Shown one piece after another: positions 24,154-33,373 of a stretch of 53,780 nucleotides of DNA (positions are counted from its first letter, which is position 1; the number at the start of each line of letters is the position of its first letter). Location: positions 1-53,780 of the forward strand of contig CAIJPS010000007.1 in the NCBI GenBank assembly GCA_903822595.1, given 5' to 3'. Made by a program: the position numbers and the translations under genes. The DNA comes from an uncultured Chlorobiaceae bacterium. Lineage in GTDB: Bacteria > Bacteroidota > Chlorobiia > Chlorobiales > Chlorobiaceae. The notes under the pieces are model-generated. The model saw only the letters and a list, made by a program, of their open reading frames with translations, made no database searches and was not told the origin of the DNA.

Positions 24154-25608
24154 TTATCCTCTCATTCTGGGGTCAAGGGCGTCGCGGACGCCATCACCAA
24201 TCAGGTTGAAGCAGACCACGGTGGTCAGAATGGCAATACCGGGAAAGGTTGAAATCCACCAGTAGTTCAAGAGGCTGTCGCGACCTTCGTTGATGATGTT
24301 TCCCCAGCTTGGGGTTGGGGGCTGAACGCCGAGCCCGAGAAAGGAGAGTCCGGCTTCGGTCAGGATAATGCTTCCGATCCGCAGTGTTGCCGCTATGATG
24401 ACCGGGGTGAGGGTGTTGGGGGCAAGGTGGCGGAAGATAATTCTCATATTCGAAAGTCCGAGTGACTTTGCGGCCAGGATGAACTCCTGCTCCTTGAGCG
24501 AGAGTACCTGGCTCCGGACAATTCTGGCGACTCCCATCCATCCGGTGAAGGAGAGGGTGATGACGATGAGGTAGATGGAGTTGCCGAAGGTGGCTATGAT
24601 GATAAGGATGAGAAAGAGTGCAGGAAAAGCAATAAGGACATCAACAATCCGCATCATGATTGCGTCAATCCAACCACCGAAATAACCTGATGTTACCCCG
24701 ATGATAGTACCGAGGGTGACGGAGATCAGGACAACAAGAAAGCCGATGGAGAGTGAGATTTTTGAGCCGTAGATGACCCGGCTGAGAATGTCGCGCCCGT
24801 ACTGGTCAGTGCCAAGGATAAAGGTGCGGGTAACGGCAATATTTTTTCCGGTTCCTGCTATTTCGCTGATGGCGATGGTTTTGGTACGTGTGCCCTGTCG
24901 GTAGATGACGCTGTTACCTTCGATGCGGTATTCATTGACAAACCGGATGGCGTTTGGTTCGTTGCGTGTTTTCAGGAGCTGAAAATCGCTGATGAGGTTG
25001 TTGGCCAATTGAACGGTTGTTCCGTTGCCACTTTGGAGCGGTATGATCAGGTTCTTCGGTTGCCGGAGTATGAGTGCCTCCAGTCGTGAGAGGGGAGGCT
25101 GATAGGCTGTAACCAGAAAGTCCTGCTGGTCGTAAGGGCTGAAAGGGGCGATAAAGGGCGCAAGGAATGCTGCCGAGTACAGGACAAAGATAATTGCGGA
25201 GGCGTACAGGGCTATGGTGTGGCGCATGAAAGCCCTGAGGCTTATTTTTCCAAGGCTTTGCTCATCACTTTTTTGTTGTTTCGCAGCTTTTTTGCGGAAT
25301 GATTTTCGTGCAATGAGTGCCAGAATGATTGGTATGGAAACAAGGTAGATGGCGGCGATCCAGAATTCAAGGATATCTGCAGTAAAGATTTCCCGGAACG
25401 CTTCCGGTGCGGAGAAAAAGAGCGCTATTGCGGTAAACAGCGAACGGAAACTGATCAGCACAAGATCGGCCTGGATGAGCAGGATGAGCAGAAAGGAAAG
25501 AAGAGCGATCAGCAGAAAAAGGGTCACACCTTTTCTCTGCGATTGGATCGGCCCTGCGCCGGGGTGGATGTTCAGCAGGGATGATGGTATGCTGCAATCA
25601 GTTTTCAA
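24154..25608 (-). CDS. ABC transporter permease, OppC/DppC type, with long N-terminal extension
   Basis: A 484-residue protein starting with TTG at 25608, since no ATG precedes the first helix. The C-terminal half is a canonical OppC-type permease: FILGTDQYGRDILSRVIYGSKISLSIGF, then the EAA motif region VRSQVLSLKEQEFILAAKSLGLSNMRIIFRHLAPN and LSFLGLGVQPPTPSWGNII. The family is usually about 300 residues. Here about 150 extra residues with two hydrophobic segments precede the usual N-terminal membrane helix, and a periplasmic loop of about 95 residues follows it. The substrates of this family are peptides, nickel or sugars. No matching OppB, ATPase or binding protein lies in the window, so its partners must be elsewhere. 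Confidence 0.88.
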   Translation of the reverse strand: MKTDCSIPSSLLNIHPGAGPIQSQRKGVTLFLLIALLSFLLILLIQADLVLISFRSLFTAIALFFSAPEAFREIFTADILEFWIAAIYLVSIPIILALIARKSFRKKAAKQQKSDEQSLGKISLRAFMRHTIALYASAIIFVLYSAAFLAPFIAPFSPYDQQDFLVTAYQPPLSRLEALILRQPKNLIIPLQSGNGTTVQLANNLISDFQLLKTRNEPNAIRFVNEYRIEGNSVIYRQGTRTKTIAISEIAGTGKNIAVTRTFILGTDQYGRDILSRVIYGSKISLSIGFLVVLISVTLGTIIGVTSGYFGGWIDAIMMRIVDVLIAFPALFLILIIIATFGNSIYLIVITLSFTGWMGVARIVRSQVLSLKEQEFILAAKSLGLSNMRIIFRHLAPNTLTPVIIAATLRIGSIILTEAGLSFLGLGVQPPTPSWGNIINEGRDSLLNYWWISTFPGIAILTTVVCFNLIGDGVRDALDPRMRG

Positions 25609-25649
25609 GCTCTTGGTGGCTATCAGTTAATGTTGTGTCCTGGAACCAG

Positions 25650-25683
25650 AAAAAGCTGCTTTTCGGGAAAGAAAAGCAGCTTT
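25650..25683 (-). terminator. Rho-independent terminator of prs-rplY
   Basis: On the minus strand a perfect 13-base stem (AAAGCTGCTTTTC / GAAAAGCAGCTTT) with a six-base loop is followed by a short U run (forward AAAA, 25651-25654). It lies about 45 bases after the rplY stop. Confidence 0.88.
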
Positions 25684-25726
25684 GCATGGTAAGGAACCGG
25701 TTTTTTCAAAAGAAGTTGAAACGTTC

Positions 25727-26326
25727 TCAGCTTGCTGTTGGTGCAGCCGCTTCGGTAGTGGCTTCGGCCTCTTTTTTCGATGCCAGAACAGTAATAACCG
25801 GAGCATCGGGATCATCCATGATCTGCAGTCCGGAGTAGGCATCCATCGGGATCTCTTTGACATGGATTGAATGACCGATCTCAAGTGCCGTAACATCGAC
25901 TATGAGATGATCGGGCATATCTTCCGGTTTGCCCTTGATGGCAAGTGCATGAAGGATAATCAGCAGTTTCCCGCCTTTTTCAACACCTGCACTGTCGCCG
26001 GAAACAGCAACCGGCACTTCGAGTTCAATGATCTCCTCAGCCGAGAAAAGCTGAAAGTCGGTATGAATGATTTTGTCGGTTACCGGGTGAAACTGAACCT
26101 CCTTGATAAAAGAGCGTTTGATTTTACCGTCCGGGAACTGAAGATCGATAATATGTGACTCGGCTGAGTGTACCAGTTTCCTGAGTGCCAGTTCATTGAC
26201 GCTTACGGCAATGGTTTCTTCGCCCTTATGATAGATAACGGCGGGGACAATGCCGTCCTTGCGCAATTTATCGGCCCCTTTCTTTGTTACGACGCGAGGT
26301 TCAACGCCCAATACAATTGTTTCCAT
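25727..26326 (-). CDS. rplY: 50S ribosomal protein L25, long (CTC/TL5) form
   Basis: A 199-residue protein with the N-terminal L25 5S-rRNA-binding domain (VVTKKGADKLRKDGIVPAVIYHKG and HIIDLQFPDGKIKRSFIKEVQFHPV). The C-terminal TL5 beta domain contains VEKGGKLLIILHALAIKGKPEDMPDHLIVD and GHSIHVKEIPMDAYSG. It binds 5S rRNA in the large subunit. The ORF lies 31 bases after prs on the same strand and is followed by a strong terminator. The alanine-rich acidic tail is typical. Confidence 0.95.
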   Translation of the reverse strand: METIVLGVEPRVVTKKGADKLRKDGIVPAVIYHKGEETIAVSVNELALRKLVHSAESHIIDLQFPDGKIKRSFIKEVQFHPVTDKIIHTDFQLFSAEEIIELEVPVAVSGDSAGVEKGGKLLIILHALAIKGKPEDMPDHLIVDVTALEIGHSIHVKEIPMDAYSGLQIMDDPDAPVITVLASKKEAEATTEAAAPTAS

Positions 26327-26357
26327 GCTCTTCCTTTATCTCTTTTATCGCTTGTGT

Positions 26358-27329
26358 TTAATGAAGATTCGTAAGTTTTTCGATGATATTTTTGCTGTCG
26401 AACAGACAACTGACTGAATCATCTTCGTAAATACGCTTGATTGCTTCGCCGAAGAGGTTGCTGACCGTAACGGTCTCGATTTTCGGGGAATATTCGTGAT
26501 TGGTGACAACCGAATCGGTTACGATCACCTTTTCAAGTATGGATGCGTCGATTCTTTTGATGGCTGGGCCGGAAAGAATCGGGTGTGTTGTTGCGGCATA
26601 AATTTTAAGGCCGCCAGCTTCACGTATTGCTTTTGCTGCGTTTACAATGGTGCCGGCAGTGTCGATCATGTCGTCAACGAGCAGGACGTTTTTGCCATTG
26701 ACATCGCCGATAATGTTCATCACTTCGGCAACGTTGGCCGCAGGGCGGCGTTTATCGACAATCACCAGGTCGGTACCAAGCTCTTCGGCAAATTTGCGGG
26801 CAAGCTTTACTCCACCGACATCAGGGGAGGCAACGACAAGGTTATCGCGAAATTCCCTGTGGCGGATATGGTCGATCAGAATCACACTGGAATAAAGGTG
26901 ATCAAACGGAATATCAAAAAAGCCCTGAATTTGCGGGGCATGCAGATCCATGGTCAGAATTCTGTGGGCTCCGGCTTTGGTAAGCAGGTTTGCGACGAGC
27001 TTTGCCGTGATGGCGACACGGGGGCGATCCTTTCTGTCCTGACGGGCATAGCCGTAATAGGGAATAACTGCGGTGATCCTTGCGGCTGAAGATCTTCTTG
27101 CTGCATCAATCATGATCAGCAATTCCATAAGGTTGTCGGCAGGGGGATTGGTAGACTGGATAATGAACATATCCGATCCACGGATCGATTCAAAGTAGTT
27201 TACCGATATCTCCCCGTCCGAGAAGTTCTCAACCTTGGCGTTGCAAAGGGACATGTCGAGATATTCAGCAATCTTTTCTGCGAGGGCCGGATTACTGCGT
27301 CCCGCGAAAATTTTAATCGGTTTTGCCAT
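26358..27329 (-). CDS. prs: ribose-phosphate pyrophosphokinase (PRPP synthetase)
   Basis: A 323-residue enzyme making PRPP from ribose-5-phosphate and ATP, needed for purine, pyrimidine, histidine and tryptophan synthesis. Motifs are KIFAGRSNPALAEKIAEYL, SDGEISVNYFESIRG, PYYGYARQDRKDRPRVAITAKL, SPDVGGVKLARKFAEELG and the PRPP-binding VLLVDDMIDTAGTIVNAA. The start at 27329 is preferred over a Met four codons upstream because it gives the family N-terminus. It forms an operon with rplY. Confidence 0.96.
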   Translation of the reverse strand: MAKPIKIFAGRSNPALAEKIAEYLDMSLCNAKVENFSDGEISVNYFESIRGSDMFIIQSTNPPADNLMELLIMIDAARRSSAARITAVIPYYGYARQDRKDRPRVAITAKLVANLLTKAGAHRILTMDLHAPQIQGFFDIPFDHLYSSVILIDHIRHREFRDNLVVASPDVGGVKLARKFAEELGTDLVIVDKRRPAANVAEVMNIIGDVNGKNVLLVDDMIDTAGTIVNAAKAIREAGGLKIYAATTHPILSGPAIKRIDASILEKVIVTDSVVTNHEYSPKIETVTVSNLFGEAIKRIYEDDSVSCLFDSKNIIEKLTNLH

Positions 27330-27498
27330 CGTGTCCTGCATATTCGGATGAAAGGGGTTATATTATGGCATTACATGTAGTCACCCGTGAGTGTTTTGGA
27401 TTCGTTTTCCTGCAAAAACATTCAAGGGAACTCAAATATAATTAAAAAGGCTGAAAAATTAACTAATTTTTTCCTCTTTCTAAAGTGAGGTTATTTGC

Positions 27499-28560
27499 TT
27501 GAAAAATATGACCATTAAGGATATTCAAAACTATCTTGGGCAATTTTTTGATTCTGTTGAGCTGCAGGGAAGTGCCGAATGGCTGATTTCCGCTCCGGCA
27601 AAGATCGAAACTGCGCAAAAAGGGGAGGTAAGCTTTGTTGCAAACGAGAAGTATGCAAAATATCTTTCTACAACTGAAGCTTCGCTTGTTATCGTACATC
27701 ACTCGGTTTCTGTCGATGAGTTCAGTCATACCACCTCTTTTCTCAAGGTCAGTGATCCGTATACCGCGTTTGTGTTTCTCCTGCAGAAATTTGCAACGCC
27801 TCGCATGATAGCGGCCAAAGGTATTGCCCCAACCGCAGTCATCGGTGAAGGGGTCACGATGGGGGAGGGCGTTTCGATTGGAGCGTATGCTGTGATTGGT
27901 GATCGCTGTTCGATCGGCAGTAACGCAGTCATTGCTCCCCACGTCGTACTCCTGCATGATGTCTCTGTTGGAGATGATACCGTTCTTTTTCCCTCTGTGA
28001 CCTGTTATGATGGCACCGTTATCGGCAAAAGGGTGGTCATTCATTCGGGAAGTGTTATTGGAGCTGACGGGTTTGGTTTCGCTCCCCAGAAAGACGGTTC
28101 TTATGTGAAAATTCCCCAGATGGGTATTGTTGAAATTGGCGACGATGTTGAAATCGGCGCTAATGCTACTCTCGATCGCGCGACCATGGGCAGCACGGTG
28201 ATTGCTCGTGGAGCCAAGATCGATAATCTTGTCCAGATTGCCCATAACTGCCGGATTGGTGAAGACACCGTCATTGCAGCCCAGGCTGGTATTTCCGGAA
28301 GTGTAACGATCGGTCGTCAGTGCATTGTTGGCGGGCAGGCAGGATTTGCTGGCCATCTTGAACTTGCTGACGGAATAAAGGTTGCTGCCCAGGCAGGCAT
28401 TTCAAAATCGTTTTATGAGCCGGGTATTTCGCTTCGTGGTTATCCCGCGCAACCCATGCGCGACCAGTTGAAGCATGAGGCGATGCTGCGCAACCTTGGA
28501 GCCATGAAGGCGAAGCTTGATCGTCTTGAAACTGAACTGCAAGCGCTTAAGGTCAAGTAG
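27499..28560 (+). CDS. lpxD: UDP-3-O-(3-hydroxyacyl)glucosamine N-acyltransferase
   Basis: A 353-residue left-handed beta-helix acyltransferase that adds the second acyl chain in lipid A synthesis. Hexapeptide repeats run from about residue 105 to 270 (for example VIGEGVTMGEGVSIGAYAVI, VVIHSGSVIGADGFGFAP, AHNCRIGEDTVIAAQAGISG). The catalytic His is in VQIAHNCRIG. The uridine-binding N-terminal domain contains KYLSTTEASLVIV. A C-terminal helix closes the trimer. TTG at 27499 lies 8 bases after a GAGG site (27487-27490), better spaced than the ATG at 27508, so TTG is chosen; either is possible. Neighbouring lpx genes are absent. Confidence 0.94.
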   Translation: MKNMTIKDIQNYLGQFFDSVELQGSAEWLISAPAKIETAQKGEVSFVANEKYAKYLSTTEASLVIVHHSVSVDEFSHTTSFLKVSDPYTAFVFLLQKFATPRMIAAKGIAPTAVIGEGVTMGEGVSIGAYAVIGDRCSIGSNAVIAPHVVLLHDVSVGDDTVLFPSVTCYDGTVIGKRVVIHSGSVIGADGFGFAPQKDGSYVKIPQMGIVEIGDDVEIGANATLDRATMGSTVIARGAKIDNLVQIAHNCRIGEDTVIAAQAGISGSVTIGRQCIVGGQAGFAGHLELADGIKVAAQAGISKSFYEPGISLRGYPAQPMRDQLKHEAMLRNLGAMKAKLDRLETELQALKVK

Positions 28561-28575
28561 CAGAAAAGGAGAGAC

Positions 28576-31239
28576 CTATTGCAGGATAGTGCTCATATTC
28601 CAATTATAGGGCAGGTATCGGATGAGGAGAGAATCAAGGTTCTCTTCTATCCATGTTTTTTTCGCCCCATCCATATAGGGCAGCAGCGACAGAATTATTT
28701 CGCGTTGGCTGCTGCCGAAATCTCCGCCATATTTCTGAAAGAGTGTTGACATCCAGAGTGTGTTGCCGAGCAGGTCAATCTCTATTCCGCCACGGTTCAT
28801 AAAACTTTTTGCTGCAGTATCAAGCTGCTGGTCAATGAGTGCAGCATCATAGAATTCTATGGGAGGACAGGAGGAGGATGAACAAAAGAGCGCAAAATGG
28901 ATCCGGAAATCGAATGATGTTACCGTAAGGTGGCGACGTTCATCGACCGCAGGAAAGGGTTTAAAGGGAAAAAGCGGGTGCGCTCGATTATGGCGGAGTA
29001 TACCATGCTCAATGTCGTCCGGAGTAAAAAAGAGTTCGCCGATAGTGTAGCCAATCCTGCAAAAAAAGTCTGAAATTTCTGATAATGATATCTGTACGTT
29101 GAATTCAATGACACCGTGAATAATGAGGACGTTGTAAATGTTTATCCAGAATGCTTTTTTTTCATTATCGTTTTTGAGACTTTTCGGATTGAAGCTTTTG
29201 AGTGATCCGGCCAGTTGCAGATATTGGTTGAACTCTTCAGAATGTTTCAGGGCTTTGTAATTGACCACCCCTCTTTTGCTGTTAAAAAATGCGCCCTGCA
29301 ATCTTCCCAGTCTCTTTTTTAATTCGGCACCGAGAGCGATGTTGGCTTCTGGTTGCACACTTTGTTCCGGGTTCAGGACTACCTGAAGGGGGATTATTTT
29401 TTGCAGTTGCTCCTTGAGGGAGGGCGCTATTACTGATTCATGGAGACGGTGCTGTGCTGCCAGAATTGCCGCAACAGCGTTGATATAGCCGATATGACTG
29501 AAGGCTTGGGGGAAATTGCCCAGCATTTCTTGTGTAGTACTGTCAAACTCTTCGGAAAAGAGTCCGAGGTGATTTGATGCAGTTGTGGTTTCATTGAGCA
29601 ATTCAAGAGCCTCAATGGTATTTCCTGAAAGTGCCAGGCATTCTACAAGCCAGAAATTGCAGAGAAGAAATCCCCCCTCTTCGCCTTTCAGACCGTCCTC
29701 TGCCTTATAGCGGAGCAAAAAACCACCATGCATCAGCTTTTCTCGACATGCTTTGATTGTTCCTTGTACTCTTGCGTCTTCTACTGGAAGAAAGCCGACA
29801 ATTGGCAGAAGCAGGAGGCTTGCATCAAGTTCTGAAGAACCATATTTCTGGACAAAACTGTTTGCCATGTGATCGAATCCTTTTGCAAGAATATCCTCCC
29901 GTATCCGCTCGCGTTCTTTCAGCCAATCAGTGAGAGGAGCATCAAAACCGAAACGACGGGCAATGGTGATCCCTCGGTCGACGGCAACCCAGCACATGAT
30001 TTTCGAATAGACGAAATGGTGCGGTCCGTTACGAACTTCCCAGATTCCGTCATCGGGTTTTTGCCAGTTTTCAATGGCGAGGTTGCAAATGTCTCTGAAA
30101 AATGGCCAGAGTTCCTCATCAATCTTTCCAACATAATTCGACAGTTGGAGGGCTGCATCCATGACTTCACCGTAAATATCCCATTGGTTCTGGTTGTGTG
30201 CATCGTTGCCGATCCTTACCGGTCGTGAATTGCGGTAGCCTTTCAGATGGCTGAGCTCATTTTCCTTGAGCCTGTCGTTGCCATGCAGCGTGTACATGAT
30301 CTGGAGATTGCGGCTTCCATATTTGCGGTAGGTAGCATGAGCCCATCGAAGATAGGTATCAGCTTCGTTGACATGGCCGGCCGAGAAGAGTGCTTTAAGG
30401 GTAAAAGCGGCATCTCTCAGCCAACTGAATCGGTAATCCCAGTTTCTTTCACCACCCAACGTTTCGGGAAGTGATGTTGTTGCTGCTGCGGCAATGGTGC
30501 CGGTTGGTTGAAAGGTTAACAGTTTCAGCAGCAGCAGAGAGCGGTTGATCATTGGGGTGAATTCGCCAAGATAGGCGCATCGTTCACCAAGACAGGGAAG
30601 TACCCAATCCTGCCAGAATATCTTGTTCTCTTCAAAAGGACAGGGCAGGCGTTCAGTACTGTTCCTGTTTCCGTAGATAAGGTCAATGTGTGCCTCTTCA
30701 TCAGTTTCAAGCTGCAAGGCAAGCGTAAGTTTTCCGCCGGAATTGATGAGTGGAAGAGGATTGCATCCCTCGACGGCAAGCGTAAGGGTGTTGCAGCCGT
30801 ATCTGACTGTAAAATGGTTACGGCTCTCTGCAGTAATGGATGGAGTGACGTTTGCATAATCCGGACGAGGCATCAGGGTGAGTAGAAAGTGCATGTTGCC
30901 CCTGATAACTTTCAGACAGCGATGGATGCGATGGCTTGTTTTTTTTATGTGAGCGCCATTTTCCACGGTCATAAAATCATGGAGCAGGGATTCGCCGTTC
31001 TTTGTTTGAAACTTGCAGGAGAGGATATTGGTGTTGGCGAGATATTTTTGTTCAGAAGAGAAGGGCTCCGAAGGCTGGAGGCTGAAAAAGCCCCCTTTTT
31101 CGTCATCGAGAAGTGATGCGAAGATGGTCGGGGAGTCGAGCCAGGGAAGTGAGCAGTAATCGATAGAGCCATCTTTTGAGACGAGGGCTGCAGAATGGAG
31201 ATCCCCAATCAGGCCGTAATCAGCAATGCTTCGGTACAT
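28576..31239 (-). CDS. glycoside hydrolase family 15-type enzyme fused to DUF547
   Basis: An 887-residue fusion. Residues 1-610 are a GH15 glucoamylase/trehalase-type domain opening with IADYGLIGDLHSAALVSKDGSIDYCSLP. Its (alpha/alpha)6 barrel carries the likely general acid Glu401 (DDGIWEVRNG) and general base Glu563 or Glu564 (FSEEFDSTTQEM). After a linker, residues 640-860 form a DUF547 domain, with AFWINIYNVLIIHG near 696-709, HFALFCSSSSCPP near 781-793 (Cys786 and Cys791) and GGDFG near 860. Such GH15 proteins act on trehalose, dextrans or glucans. DUF547 is of unknown function with a conserved Cys/His pattern like cysteine-peptidase folds. There is no signal peptide. The linkage of two enzyme-like domains is unusual. 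Confidence 0.9.
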   Translation of the reverse strand: MYRSIADYGLIGDLHSAALVSKDGSIDYCSLPWLDSPTIFASLLDDEKGGFFSLQPSEPFSSEQKYLANTNILSCKFQTKNGESLLHDFMTVENGAHIKKTSHRIHRCLKVIRGNMHFLLTLMPRPDYANVTPSITAESRNHFTVRYGCNTLTLAVEGCNPLPLINSGGKLTLALQLETDEEAHIDLIYGNRNSTERLPCPFEENKIFWQDWVLPCLGERCAYLGEFTPMINRSLLLLKLLTFQPTGTIAAAATTSLPETLGGERNWDYRFSWLRDAAFTLKALFSAGHVNEADTYLRWAHATYRKYGSRNLQIMYTLHGNDRLKENELSHLKGYRNSRPVRIGNDAHNQNQWDIYGEVMDAALQLSNYVGKIDEELWPFFRDICNLAIENWQKPDDGIWEVRNGPHHFVYSKIMCWVAVDRGITIARRFGFDAPLTDWLKERERIREDILAKGFDHMANSFVQKYGSSELDASLLLLPIVGFLPVEDARVQGTIKACREKLMHGGFLLRYKAEDGLKGEEGGFLLCNFWLVECLALSGNTIEALELLNETTTASNHLGLFSEEFDSTTQEMLGNFPQAFSHIGYINAVAAILAAQHRLHESVIAPSLKEQLQKIIPLQVVLNPEQSVQPEANIALGAELKKRLGRLQGAFFNSKRGVVNYKALKHSEEFNQYLQLAGSLKSFNPKSLKNDNEKKAFWINIYNVLIIHGVIEFNVQISLSEISDFFCRIGYTIGELFFTPDDIEHGILRHNRAHPLFPFKPFPAVDERRHLTVTSFDFRIHFALFCSSSSCPPIEFYDAALIDQQLDTAAKSFMNRGGIEIDLLGNTLWMSTLFQKYGGDFGSSQREIILSLLPYMDGAKKTWIEENLDSLLIRYLPYNWNMSTILQ

Positions 31240-31320
31240 TCCGTAATTTCTCCTTTAAAATATTAAAGTTACGGAACAATGCCGAATGTTGCGCATTGTT
31301 CCGGTGAAACATAACGGAAT

Positions 31321-31716
31321 TTACGAAAGATTTCTTGGTACCTGTGAAGAGTGGTGGTGCAAGATGGGTTGCGAGAGAGAGATGTCTATAACAAAAGTAA
31401 AGCGTGAAGGGAAGGAGAGAAGTACCTGATCGACTTCGAATTCAAAGGAGCAAATACCACTCAGGGTATAAAGGGTATCGCTCAAAGGCTGTTTTCTGAG
31501 TGCCTTGTTATGCAGACGTACTCCAAGCCCGTCTCTTGTTGCAAGCTGTCCAAAGTAGTCTCTTACACCTTCGGGAGTTATGACGGTATGGGGAGAAAAG
31601 GTTGGAATAAGGACTGCGGATTCATTATACAATGCTGCAATGTCGTCAGCATTGCCGCTGCAGACTCGTGTAACCCATTGAAAGAGAACCTCTTCAGCGG
31701 TTTTAAAATAGATCAT
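31321..31716 (-). CDS. SnoaL/NTF2-like protein (CaMKII association-domain type)
   Basis: A 131-residue protein from the ATG at 31716; an upstream Met at 31779 would add a basic leader not seen in the family. AEEVLFQWVTRVCSGNADDIAALYNESAVLIPTFSP and GVRDYFGQLATRDGLGVRLHNK match the SgcJ/EcaC group of NTF2-like folds. LSGICSFEFEVD and RFTFVIDI complete the cone. No enzymatic role is assigned. A second, distinct NTF2-like gene lies nearby at 32818-33171. Confidence 0.75.
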   Translation of the reverse strand: MIYFKTAEEVLFQWVTRVCSGNADDIAALYNESAVLIPTFSPHTVITPEGVRDYFGQLATRDGLGVRLHNKALRKQPLSDTLYTLSGICSFEFEVDQVLLSFPSRFTFVIDISLSQPILHHHSSQVPRNLS

Positions 31717-31823
31717 GGCAGATTTGTTTGATTTTCTGTTTTGGCGGTGACGGCTCTCTCGAAAATAAGTGGCTGGCACCTGTGGCCGGAAAGGTAAGCA
31801 TTTTTTATTTTTTTCCGGATAAA

Positions 31824-31854
31824 TAAAAAAGCCTGGAATGATGAGGTCCAGGCT
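31824..31854 (-). terminator. Rho-independent terminator of the OmpA-type lipoprotein gene
   Basis: On the minus strand AGCCTGGA (forward 31847-31854) pairs with TCCAGGCT (forward 31830-31837), then a U run (forward 31824-31829). It lies about 38 bases after the stop of the OmpA-type gene. Confidence 0.88.
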
Positions 31855-31891
31855 GTTTTGATTCTAAGATATTTTATCTTGTAAAAAGAAG

Positions 31892-32581
31892 TTAAAATCT
31901 TATTTCACCGGATTCTGCCTGTCGTTTGAGGTCGTCATTTGCGTATATCAGCACTTCAACACGGCGGTTAAGCTTCCGATCGTATTCCGTTTCGTTGGAT
32001 GCAACAGGATGGGTTTCACCGAACCCGACAGGTGAGAGCCTTCTGGCGGAAACTCCGTATGTCTCAAGGAGGTTTGCAACCGAGTCAGCCCTTCTTTCGG
32101 AGAGAGACTGATTTGCTTCTTCGCTGCCGACGTCATCGGTATGGCCTTCGATTACCAGACTGGTGTCGTGGTAGCGGTTGAGAATACGGGCAAGTTTTTC
32201 AATGTTGTAGCGGCTGGTCGATGTTATTGTCGAAGAGCCAGTAGAGAAAAGAATGCCGGAATCGAAAATTACCCTGATACCCTCTCCAACACGTTCAACA
32301 CGTGCACCCTCGACATCGCGGTCAATTTCTGCAGCCTGCTTGTCCATGTAATCGCCGATAATTGCTCCGGTAGCCCCACCGATTACAGCTCCTATAATGG
32401 CGCCTTTCACCCAACTACCAGAATGACTGCCGATAATGCCGCCGATAACACCGCCAGCCGTCGCACCGATACCCGCACCTCGTCCGGCTTCGGTAGTTGT
32501 CTGGCATCCCCAGGTTAAGCCGGTCATGGCAAGAATGAGCAGGAACGCTACAGGTTTGACCAGTTTTTGTAAATAATTCAT
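31892..32581 (-). CDS. OmpA-family lipoprotein with glycine-zipper segment
   Basis: A 229-residue protein from the ATG at 32581; the longer frame to 32701 is non-homologous leader. A signal peptide ends in the lipobox-like TWGC. A glycine-zipper region follows (GAGIGATAGGVIGGIIGSH and GAIIGAVIGGATGAIIGDYMD). The C-terminal OmpA/Pal peptidoglycan-binding domain includes GHTDDVGSEEANQSLSERRA and VGFGETHPVASNE. It is likely an outer-membrane-attached lipoprotein that binds peptidoglycan, or a Slp/YfiO-like envelope spacer. It is followed by a strong terminator. Confidence 0.9.
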   Translation of the reverse strand: MNYLQKLVKPVAFLLILAMTGLTWGCQTTTEAGRGAGIGATAGGVIGGIIGSHSGSWVKGAIIGAVIGGATGAIIGDYMDKQAAEIDRDVEGARVERVGEGIRVIFDSGILFSTGSSTITSTSRYNIEKLARILNRYHDTSLVIEGHTDDVGSEEANQSLSERRADSVANLLETYGVSARRLSPVGFGETHPVASNETEYDRKLNRRVEVLIYANDDLKRQAESGEIRF

Positions 32582-32817
32582 AGTTATAACATTCAAATGG
32601 TTTGTAGCACAAAACACGTCTACGAGAATATTTACTTGAGAGTTCTGAAAAAACTCCCGGGCATGATACCCATTGCTTATTACAAGGAGTGGGCGTAACA
32701 ATGTAACTGATCTTCATGCGAATATTCGTTTTCTGCTCACAAATTCCGGGGAGAACCCGGATTGCAATGGACGACTTTTTCTCGCAAGCTCAACCAGATT
32801 GGTCGCGGTACAATAGT

Positions 32818-33171
32818 TCAATGTTGCATTGCCTGGCGCAATGCAGAGGCATCAAAAACCAGCCGGATTGCAGAAATCTTCTTCTCCGATACTGTAAAAA
32901 ATTCAGCCGTGCGCAAGAGACCTGCCGGAGATGCCGTATCGCAATCATAGAGAAGAGCTGCCCCCTCAGCATCGTAAAAGCTTTGGACTATAGTGACGCT
33001 ACGCAGCATCTGCTTGAACTGCTTCAGTGCTACAATGAAATCATCAGCCGTCGAGAAAGCATCAATGCTGCCCCTGAAATCCAGGCCATCGGCCAAGCAT
33101 TCGCGTGCTGTCGTAAAATCACCGCTTGTCCAGGCATGGTGATAGGTTTCAATCAAGTGTCTTGTATTCAT
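32818..33171 (-). CDS. SnoaL/NTF2-like small protein
   Basis: A 117-residue protein from the ATG at 33171. MNTRHLIETYHHAWTSGDF, ARECLADGLDFRGSIDAF and VALKQFKQMLRSVTIVQSF fit the nuclear transport factor 2-like fold of SnoaL-like proteins. FFTVSEKKISAIRLVFD is the usual C-terminal strand pair. Function is unknown. It stands alone, 236 bases upstream of the OmpA-type gene. Confidence 0.7.
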   Translation of the reverse strand: MNTRHLIETYHHAWTSGDFTTARECLADGLDFRGSIDAFSTADDFIVALKQFKQMLRSVTIVQSFYDAEGAALLYDCDTASPAGLLRTAEFFTVSEKKISAIRLVFDASALRQAMQH

Positions 33172-33373
33172 GGGTTTTTCATGGTTTAAATTCCTCTTTA
33201 AGACTCTTGGACAGAAGAACAGATAATTCAACTGAAAAAATCCGAAAATGAAAGAAAAAATGACATAATAATCTGATGATGCTTGATGGAATTGATGCAG
33301 GTGAAAATTTATAATCTGATTTGAAGGTTTATATCCTTGACAGAGTTTAATCGTTTCAAGTAAAGGTAACTAT

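Noticed and set aside
27463-28356. 297-codon open frame on the minus strand inside lpxD
   Set aside because: It reads the hexapeptide repeats of LpxD in antisense, has a low-complexity residue pattern and no family match.
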